Assembly (NCBI GenBank): GCA_963719855.1
Contig: CAVRDK010000004.1
Span: forward strand, 930,001 to 994,000
Source: CAIQPV01 sp963719855
GTDB lineage: Bacteria; Pseudomonadota; Gammaproteobacteria; Burkholderiales; Gallionellaceae
Reading direction: 5' to 3'
Length of the DNA: 64,000 nucleotides
The notes below the pieces were generated by a model. The model did not search any database. It was given only the letters and a program-made list of their open reading frames with translations, and was not told the origin of the DNA. A program made the translations under genes and the position numbers. Positions 57,857 to 64,000 of the stretch are shown piece by piece (the first letter of the stretch is position 1; each line of letters begins with the position of its first letter).

Positions 57857-60580
57857 ATGGCGTCTACTGTTTTTTTTGATAACGTCGCGCGCCACATTCT
57901 GGCGCAGCACGCGCACGCAATCCCTGACTTACGCCGCGCGGTCGTGTTGCTGCCCAACTACCATGTGGCGCAGCCGCTGGCGCAAGCTCTTGCCCGAGTG
58001 GCACAACGGCCCGCTTTATTGCTGCCCCAAATGGTTACGCTCAACGAATGGGCGCAATCAGTCTCCCTCTCAGATCCTGTAGTTCCCGACACTTGCCGCG
58101 CCGCCACCTTATATCAGGCGCTGCGCGCACGCCGTTGGTTTGCCGACGCCGATCTGTGGGGTATCGCCAGCGAGTTGCTTAGTCTGCTGGATGAGCTTAC
58201 GCAGCATCACGTCACACTGCCGCAAAACGAAGAAGATTTCCTCACGCAACTGGAACGCGCGTATCAGTCCAAGCGCAACGCCGCGATGCAGTTCGAAGCA
58301 CGCGTGGTGCATGAGTTGTGGTATGCGATGAGCGTCAGCGGTGAACTGAATGCCGCGCGCGCTTACCAGCAACGCTTGGCGCAGCTTGCGCAGCAGGCGG
58401 ATGTGCCGTTGGTCGTGTTGCTGGCTTCCAATCTTGCTGCGCCGGAAGCGCGCTTTCTGGAGGTGTATGCGGAACATGCGCCGGTTAAGGTTTTTGATTT
58501 GAAAGAGATGGCGGCGCATGAGGCAAGTTGTGCGGTGCTGCACACGGCGTTGCAAGCCCCATCTTCCCATTTGCGCGATCAAGCCGCTCACCTGCACGAA
58601 CATTTTCCCCATGCCGCATTAAACCGTCCTTCGACAGGCTCAGGCGGGTGCCCGACCAAAAGCTCTATGGGGCGAACGGGACGGAGGTTAAGTTTGTTTG
58701 GCGCGCATAGTCTGGAACAGGAAGCGCGCGCCGCCGAGGTGCAGGTGCGGCGCTGGTTGCTGGCGGGAAAACATAATATCGCCATCGTCGCACAAGACCG
58801 TCTGGTGGCGCGGCGCGTGCGCGCTTTGCTGGAGCGCGCCGGGGTGCTGGTGACTGATGAGTCCGGCTGGACGCTATCCACGCTGGCGGTGAGCACGGTG
58901 CTGATGCGCTGGCTGGATGCGCTGCAAAGCGATTTTTATTATCAGGATTTGCTCGACCTGCTCAAGTCGCCGTTCATCTTCGCCGACCAGCTAGCGCAAG
59001 AACGCAAGCAGGCGGTGTATCAGCTCGAACAACTGGTGCGCAAACACGGCGTGGCTTCGCATCTCGATGCCTTTCTCGATCTGGCGCACGGCGAGGACGA
59101 AGTACAGGTGACGCTGGTACGGCTGCGGCAGGCGGCGGAGGTGTTGCGTAAAAATAGCGATACCTTGAGCGGCTGGCTGCGTGCGCTGGATGATAGCCTT
59201 GCCATTCTCGGCGTCACACAAGGGCTGGCGGCTGATGTGGCGGGCGCGCAGTTGTTGCAGACATTGCAAACCTGGCAGCAGGAGCTGGCGGCGGACAACA
59301 CGCGTTTCAGTCGCGCCGAATGGCGGCACTGGCTGGCGCAACAACTCGACGCGCACACCTTCCGCGATTCCGCGATAGACAGCCCGGTGCTGCTCACACA
59401 TCTCGCCGCCACGCGCTGGCGCAGTTTCGATGCGGTGCTGCTGCTCGGTAGCGATGCCACACATCTGCCCAGCGGAGACAACGGCAGCGTGTGGTTCAAC
59501 GACGCGGTGCGCAGCACGCTCGGCCTGCCGACGCGCGAGGTGCATCTGGCGCAGCAGCGCGATGATCTGCTGGCGCTGCTGGCTATGAACGACACTGTGC
59601 TGGTCACCTGGCAAGCCAGCAAAAGCGGAGAGCAGAATCTGCTGAGTCCTTACCTAGAAATGCTGCGCGCACTGCATGAGTTGGCTTATGGCGATGATCT
59701 GGCGGAACATGAGTTGGGCGCACTGCTGGAAGATGCGCAGGTGCGCGGAACTGATTTTCCCTTGCCGGAAGCGGCTGCCATGCCCGCGCCTGCCGTGCCG
59801 CAAAACCTTATACCAAGCCGCATTTCAGCCAGCGGCTATAACAGTCTCGTCGCTTGCCCGTACCAGTATTATGCGCGCCACATGCTGCGCCTGAATGAAA
59901 TGGACGAGGTGCGCGAGGGCGTGGAGAAGCGCGATTATGGCGAGTGGGTGCATGACATTTTGCATCGCTTCCATCAGCAGTTTCCGGTGCTCGGTGAACA
60001 TGCTCAAGCAGAATTGGAACAGGCGTTGCAGCGCATCAGCAGCGAGGTGTTCGCGCCCACCGTGGAGCGCGACTATCTGGCGCGCGCCTGGCTGCTGCGC
60101 TGGCAACAGGCGATCCCCGCCTATCTGGATGCGCAGATGAAAAGCGAAGCAGAAGGCTGGCATTACCAAAACGGCGAAGTGCCGTTTGAATTGCCGTTGA
60201 CCGGCGAACTGACCCTGCACGGGCGCATAGATCGCGTGGATGTGCAGAGCGAAGGCTCTGCGAAGGTGTTGGACTACAAGATGATGGATGCGACCCGGCT
60301 GCGCAACAAGCTCAAGGAAGCGGGCGAGGACGTGCAGTTGGCCTGCTACGCCCATGTGTACGAGGCCGACGAGGCGGCTTTCATCAGCATCGAAAAAGGC
60401 AAGGTGATTGCCGTTGCGCCGCCGCAGGATTTGCCGGAACTGGCACAGGCCAACATAGCGCGCCTGACAGAATTGTTTGCGCAAATGCGAAACGGCGCGG
60501 CGATGCCCGCGCACGGTGTGGACGAGGCATGCACGTATTGCGAGATGCGCGGCTTGTGCCGCAAGAGTGAGTGGAAATGA
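57857..60580 (+). CDS. AddB-like PD-(D/E)XK nuclease with iron-sulphur cysteines
   Basis: 907 residues, similar to AddB/RexB-type subunits of double-strand-break repair nucleases. The N-terminal half is a degenerate helicase-like region (FGAHSLEQEARAAEVQVRRW, VLLLGSDATHLPSGD). The C-terminal nuclease has SGYNSLVACPYQYYARHML, GRIDRVDV...VLDYKMMDA (D and DxK) and the cysteine set ACTYCEMRGLC, which with the Cys of ACPYQYY can hold a 4Fe-4S cluster. It should act with the UvrD-like protein encoded next. Residues around 257-277 (RPSTGSGGCPTKSSMGRTG) come from a REP-like repeat in frame. Confidence 0.85.
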   Translation: MASTVFFDNVARHILAQHAHAIPDLRRAVVLLPNYHVAQPLAQALARVAQRPALLLPQMVTLNEWAQSVSLSDPVVPDTCRAATLYQALRARRWFADADLWGIASELLSLLDELTQHHVTLPQNEEDFLTQLERAYQSKRNAAMQFEARVVHELWYAMSVSGELNAARAYQQRLAQLAQQADVPLVVLLASNLAAPEARFLEVYAEHAPVKVFDLKEMAAHEASCAVLHTALQAPSSHLRDQAAHLHEHFPHAALNRPSTGSGGCPTKSSMGRTGRRLSLFGAHSLEQEARAAEVQVRRWLLAGKHNIAIVAQDRLVARRVRALLERAGVLVTDESGWTLSTLAVSTVLMRWLDALQSDFYYQDLLDLLKSPFIFADQLAQERKQAVYQLEQLVRKHGVASHLDAFLDLAHGEDEVQVTLVRLRQAAEVLRKNSDTLSGWLRALDDSLAILGVTQGLAADVAGAQLLQTLQTWQQELAADNTRFSRAEWRHWLAQQLDAHTFRDSAIDSPVLLTHLAATRWRSFDAVLLLGSDATHLPSGDNGSVWFNDAVRSTLGLPTREVHLAQQRDDLLALLAMNDTVLVTWQASKSGEQNLLSPYLEMLRALHELAYGDDLAEHELGALLEDAQVRGTDFPLPEAAAMPAPAVPQNLIPSRISASGYNSLVACPYQYYARHMLRLNEMDEVREGVEKRDYGEWVHDILHRFHQQFPVLGEHAQAELEQALQRISSEVFAPTVERDYLARAWLLRWQQAIPAYLDAQMKSEAEGWHYQNGEVPFELPLTGELTLHGRIDRVDVQSEGSAKVLDYKMMDATRLRNKLKEAGEDVQLACYAHVYEADEAAFISIEKGKVIAVAPPQDLPELAQANIARLTELFAQMRNGAAMPAHGVDEACTYCEMRGLCRKSEWK
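58624..58689 (+). repeat. REP-like repeat in the addB-like gene
   Basis: CCGTCCTTCGACAGGCTCAG opens and GGGGCGAACGGGACGG closes the segment, with CCGTCC and GGACGG as outer arms. It is in frame and reads RPSTGSGGC..., the usual translation of this repeat class. Confidence 0.8.
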
Positions 60581-60598
60581 TGACTAATTTAAAACACT

Positions 60599-60808
60599 TC
60601 ACCACAGAGGCACAGAGACACAGAGGAAAACAACAAGATTGTTTTATCGAATATGCATCGCTACGAGGCGAATGGACCGTTCTGAAGTACGGCATATTCT
60701 TGTGTGTTTATGAGCCGTTCTCTGTGTCTCTGATGAAACTACTAGCCATTCGACTAAGGCTGGCAAAAGCGCCAGCCAAGTCGCTGGTTATGTGTCTCTG
60801 TGGTGGAT
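60599..60808. repeat. CACAGAG inverted repeat between addB- and addA-like genes
   Basis: Left arm TTCACCACAGAGGCACAGAG(ACACAGAGG) at 60599-60627 and right arm CTCTGTGTCTCT...GTGTCTCTGTGGTGGA at 60720-60807 are inverted copies. The right arm is split by the 60-bp modular element at 60732-60791. Its last bases (GGTGG) are also the ribosome site for the next gene. Confidence 0.85.
60732..60791 (+). repeat. Modular hairpin element, 60 bp, nested in the CACAGAG repeat
   Basis: GATGAAACTACT plus a 48-bp hairpin (stem CGACT:AGTCG), ending GGTTAT. The interrupted arm reads TGTCTCT | element | GTGTCTCTGTGG, so the ends are exact and no bases are duplicated. Confidence 0.94.
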
Positions 60809-60812
60809 TTTT

Positions 60813-63800
60813 ATGAACAACAACATCGCACTCAATCCGCAAAACAGCGTCGTGGTCGAAGCCTGCGCGGGCAGCGGCAAGACCTGGTTGCTGGTGTCGC
60901 GCATCGTGCGCTTGCTGCTGGATGGCGTGAAGCCAGGCGAAATACTCGCCATCACTTTCACGCGCAAAGCCGCGCAGGAGATGCAAGCACGCTTGCACGA
61001 GTGGCTGCATCTGCTCGCAGTGCAGGACGACGATAGCGTGCGCCAATTTATGCGCGAACGCGCCGTCGATGACATCGATGGTGTGCTGCTTGAAAAAGCG
61101 CGCGGCCTGTACCGCGACGCATTGCTGGCGCAACCGGCTATCACCATCAGCACTTTCCACGGCTGGTTCATGCAAATTATCCAGCGCGCGCCACTGAATG
61201 CCGGAGTGCCGGTCGGGATGCAATTGCTGGAACGTACCTCGGCAATGCGCGATGAGGCGTGGCAGGCATTTGCCGATAGTTTGCGCGCCGCGCCCGATGG
61301 CGAAACCGCGCAGTTCATGCAATGGCTGTTCACCGAATATGGATTGCACAGCACGCGTGCATTGCTGGAAAATTTTGTGCATAAGCGCGCCGAGTGGTGG
61401 GCGTACTCGCAGGGGCAGGGCGATGCGGTGGCATGGGCAGTAGACCAATTGCACGCGGAGCTCGAAGTGGATATTGATTCCGATCCAATTGCCGATGCCT
61501 GTTCCGATACATCATTACAAACCGCTGTGCATTCCTTTGCGCGGGCGCTGGCGACCGGCACGGAGACGCAGTGCAATAATGCCGACAAGCTGCAAGCCGC
61601 TTGGGAGGTGACAGATCCCCACCAGCGCTTTGCGGCATTGTCGCTCGCGCTGTACACCCAGGCCGATGAGCCGCGCAGTTTCAAGCCGACCAAAAAACAG
61701 GATGCAGAATCTTTCCTGTTTGCGCGCGATGTGTTGTTCGACAAGATGCAAGCCGTGCGCGATGCACTGACCGAACTTGCAGCCTTGCACATGAACGAAG
61801 CCGCGCTGCATTGCGGTGCGGCGCTGCTGGAACACTATCAGGAATTGAAATTGCGCTCGCAGCAGATGGACTTTACCGATCTGGAATGGCAAGTGTGCCG
61901 CGTGCTCAACCAGAGCGATTGCGCCGAGTACATGCAATACAAACTGGATAGCCGCTACCGCCATGTGCTGCTTGACGAATTTCAGGACACCAACCCGTTG
62001 CAGTGGCAAATACTGCAATCGTGGTTTTCCGCCGCCGCCGCAGTGGACTCGCGGCCCACCGTGTTTGTGGTGGGCGATCCAAAACAATCTATCTACCGCT
62101 TCCGTCGTGCCGATGCGCGATTATTTGAGGAGGTACGCAAATTTTTGCAGCGCGAATTCGGCGCGCATTACCTCACGCAGAACGAGACGCGGCGCAACGC
62201 TCCGGCGGTGCTGAATGCAGTGAACAGCGTATTTTGCGAGCATCCGGACGGCTTCGTGGATTTCGAGAAGCATATTGCCCATCATCAAGACTTGCCTGGC
62301 CGTGTCGAGGTGCTGCCATTGGCCGTGGTCGAAAATGCAGGGCTAGCAGTATCGCCGGACAGTCAATTTAGTTTGCGCAATCCGCTCATCAATCCGCGTG
62401 AAGAAAATGAAGGCGTTGTGCGCGAAATTGAAGCCGAGCAATTTGCCGCGCACATCGCCGACATCGTGACGAACTGGAGCGTGCAAGGAGAGGGCGGCAC
62501 ACTGCGCCGCGCCGAGTACGGCGACATCATGGTGCTGGTGCGAAAGCGCACGCATCTGCGCGTGTATGAGCACGCTTTGCGCGCACGCCATATTCCGTTT
62601 TTAACCTCGCGGCGCGGCGGTCTGCTCGATACGCTGGAAGCGGAAGACATTCAGGCGCTGCTGACTTTCCTGATTACCCCGTTCGCCGATCTCGAACTGG
62701 CGCAAGCGTTGCGCTCGCCGCTGTTCGCCTGTTCGGATGAGGATTTGATGCAAATAGCAGAAGCAAGGGACAAGGGACAAGGGACAAGGGGTTTTCTTGA
62801 GCCTTGCACCTTGAACCTTGCACCTGAAAGCTGGTGGTCACGGCTACAACGCATCGCACAAGACAACACTGCCTCCGCCGAACTGCAGCGCGCCCACCGC
62901 CTGCTGCGCGACTGGCTGGCACTCGCCGACAAACTTCCGGTACACGATTTGCTCGACCGTATTTATTTCGAAGGCGATCTGCTGCATCGCTATGCGGCGG
63001 CGCTGCCTGCCGAGATGCATGAAACGGTGCGCGCCAACCAGCAAGCTTTCATGGAAATCGCGCTCAACGTGGACGCCGGGCGCTATCCCAGCCTGCCGCG
63101 CTTCCTCGCCGAGTTGCGGGAATTGCGCGCGGCGGAAAACGAATCGCCGGACGAGGGCAAGGTGGGGGAGGTCGGCAACGCGCTGCGCATTTACACCGTG
63201 CACGAGGCAAAAGGGTTGGAAGCGCCCATCGTCTGGCTGCTGGATGCCAACGACACGCAGCGCAAAGCCGACAGCTACGGCGTGTTGCTCGACTGGCAGC
63301 CCAATGAGCCGCGCCCGGCGCATTTCTCCCTGTTCAGCGACAAACGCGGACGCGGTGCGAAGCGCGCGCCTTACTTCGATGCGGATGAAGCTTATGCGCG
63401 GCGCGAAGAAATGAATCTGCTGTACGTCGCCATGACGCGCGCCAAACAGGCGTTGCTGGTGAGCGGGAACGGCGAACCGGCAGAGACATCCTGGTATGGG
63501 CGCATCGCGGCTACGGTGCAACCAAGTGAAAATTCGCTTCATGCAGAGGCTTCTTCCTCTACCCCTGAACCCCAGGCTGATGTACGCTCCCATGAATTGG
63601 ATGGGGCGCAAGCTGAGTATTTGGCTTCCGATCTCACTGCGTTGCGCCAACCAATTCCAACAGGCCAGCGCGCAGTACGCGCCACTTCTGAGCAGCGCCG
63701 GGGCACTTGGCTACACGCGCTGTTGCAGCACCTCGTTCCGCCACAAGCAGTGAACGATATGGCTGAATTACAACAACGCTGTGGCATTCCACCCAGTGAA

Positions 63801-64000
63801 ATGGACTCGCTCTGGCAACAGGCGCAACATTGGCTTGCGCTGCCGCAACTGCAACGCTTCTTTGATTCGCAACACTACCGCAATGCTTGCAATGAAATGC
63901 CCTACGTCAACGCGCACGGCGAATTGAAGCGAATAGATCGTCTGGTGGAATTCGACGATGAAGTGTGGGTGCTGGATTACAAGACCGGAGCCAAGCCGGA
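60813..64000 (+). CDS. AddA-like UvrD-type helicase-nuclease (partial at window end)
   Basis: At least 1062 residues, open to the end of the window. Superfamily 1 helicase motifs: Walker A VEACAGSGKTWLLVSRIV, motif Ia ITFTRKAAQEM, Walker B HVLLDEFQDTNPLQW, motif III VVGDPKQSIYRFRRAD, motif V YTVHEAKGLEAPIVWLLD and motif VI LLYVAMTRAKQALLV. A C-terminal PD-(D/E)XK nuclease starts before the edge (LKRIDRLVEFDDEVWVLDYK). It unwinds and degrades DNA ends for recombination repair with the AddB-like partner. Residues around 650-672 (EARDKGQGTRGFLEPCTLNL...) are encoded by direct-repeat DNA in frame. Confidence 0.93.
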   Translation, partial: MNNNIALNPQNSVVVEACAGSGKTWLLVSRIVRLLLDGVKPGEILAITFTRKAAQEMQARLHEWLHLLAVQDDDSVRQFMRERAVDDIDGVLLEKARGLYRDALLAQPAITISTFHGWFMQIIQRAPLNAGVPVGMQLLERTSAMRDEAWQAFADSLRAAPDGETAQFMQWLFTEYGLHSTRALLENFVHKRAEWWAYSQGQGDAVAWAVDQLHAELEVDIDSDPIADACSDTSLQTAVHSFARALATGTETQCNNADKLQAAWEVTDPHQRFAALSLALYTQADEPRSFKPTKKQDAESFLFARDVLFDKMQAVRDALTELAALHMNEAALHCGAALLEHYQELKLRSQQMDFTDLEWQVCRVLNQSDCAEYMQYKLDSRYRHVLLDEFQDTNPLQWQILQSWFSAAAAVDSRPTVFVVGDPKQSIYRFRRADARLFEEVRKFLQREFGAHYLTQNETRRNAPAVLNAVNSVFCEHPDGFVDFEKHIAHHQDLPGRVEVLPLAVVENAGLAVSPDSQFSLRNPLINPREENEGVVREIEAEQFAAHIADIVTNWSVQGEGGTLRRAEYGDIMVLVRKRTHLRVYEHALRARHIPFLTSRRGGLLDTLEAEDIQALLTFLITPFADLELAQALRSPLFACSDEDLMQIAEARDKGQGTRGFLEPCTLNLAPESWWSRLQRIAQDNTASAELQRAHRLLRDWLALADKLPVHDLLDRIYFEGDLLHRYAAALPAEMHETVRANQQAFMEIALNVDAGRYPSLPRFLAELRELRAAENESPDEGKVGEVGNALRIYTVHEAKGLEAPIVWLLDANDTQRKADSYGVLLDWQPNEPRPAHFSLFSDKRGRGAKRAPYFDADEAYARREEMNLLYVAMTRAKQALLVSGNGEPAETSWYGRIAATVQPSENSLHAEASSSTPEPQADVRSHELDGAQAEYLASDLTALRQPIPTGQRAVRATSEQRRGTWLHALLQHLVPPQAVNDMAELQQRCGIPPSEMDSLWQQAQHWLALPQLQRFFDSQHYRNACNEMPYVNAHGELKRIDRLVEFDDEVWVLDYKTGAKP
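62763..62826 (+). repeat. Low-complexity repeat inserted in frame in the addA-like gene
   Basis: Three copies of GGGACAA in a row, then CCTTGCACCTTGAACCTTGC followed by ACCTG. The segment is in frame and sits between helicase motifs III and V. Its purine-rich and pyrimidine-rich halves can partly pair (AAGGGACAAGG with CCTTG). Confidence 0.7.

Overview
The window is a chromosomal stretch of a Gram-negative proteobacterium, most likely a betaproteobacterium; the Nitrosomonadales/Gallionellaceae are my guess from gene content, not a demonstrated placement. Supporting content: a homodimeric-type AceE with AceF, the miaB-ybeZ-ybeY-corC block, divergent bamD and rluD-pgeF, mlaA, lptM-lysA, an ActR/RegA-type regulator, a long Lys/Ala-rich histone H1-like protein and many short palindromic repeats.

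Layout. 1-5.4 kb: transposase tail, small cytochrome c, methyltransferase, C_GCAxxG_C_C protein and a complete IS21-family element next to a truncated PAS gene. 5.4-8.5 kb: low-density region of small genes, including two secreted proteins, one with perfectly symmetric CX3C cysteine spacing. 8.6-11.4 kb: hydrolase, LuxR-type regulator, frameshifted hemerythrin. 11.6-21.2 kb: a complete chemosensory operon (tandem CheW, MCP, CheA-REC, CheB, REC-PAS-GAF-HD-GYP, CheR-TPR). It is laid out like a Wsp system, but the output enzyme would degrade c-di-GMP rather than make it. 21.5-34.6 kb: ald, glycerol-3-phosphate dehydrogenase, thioredoxin-like protein, a MarR-CDGSH-membrane protein operon, htpX, mlaA, Nudix, bamD, rluD, pgeF, regA-like gene and a frameshifted membrane protein. 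34.8-48.5 kb: tRNA-Pro, ispB, MFS, ychF, miaB-ybeZ-ybeY-corC, cyaY, lptM-lysA, H1-like protein, a second MCP, ilvA. 48.5-52.9 kb: small island of DUF433, frameshifted Fic and an MmeI-type restriction-modification gene. 53-64 kb: 5-formyl-THF cyclo-ligase, aceE-aceF, and a two-gene AddB/AddA-like nuclease-helicase, the second gene running off the end.

The most striking signal is a modular repeat family not explained by any gene. Each copy has one to six 12-bp repeats (consensus GATGAAACTACT) followed by one to three imperfect hairpins of 45 or 48 bp ending GGTTAT. All modules are multiples of three and copies of exactly 60, 117 and 129 bp occur. The hairpin stems differ between copies but nearly always with compensating changes. 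Three copies sit in frame and in phase 0 inside cheA, rluD and aceF; others are nested inside other palindromic repeats. At least three further repeat families are also translated in frame (miaB, the MmeI-like gene, addB-like, addA-like). A separate ~140-bp terminal-inverted-repeat element is present three times, one copy interrupted by the modular element.

Four genes (hemerythrin, marR, the membrane protein at 33.7 kb, fic) carry one-base frameshifts, some at homopolymers, so either gene decay or assembly error must be considered.
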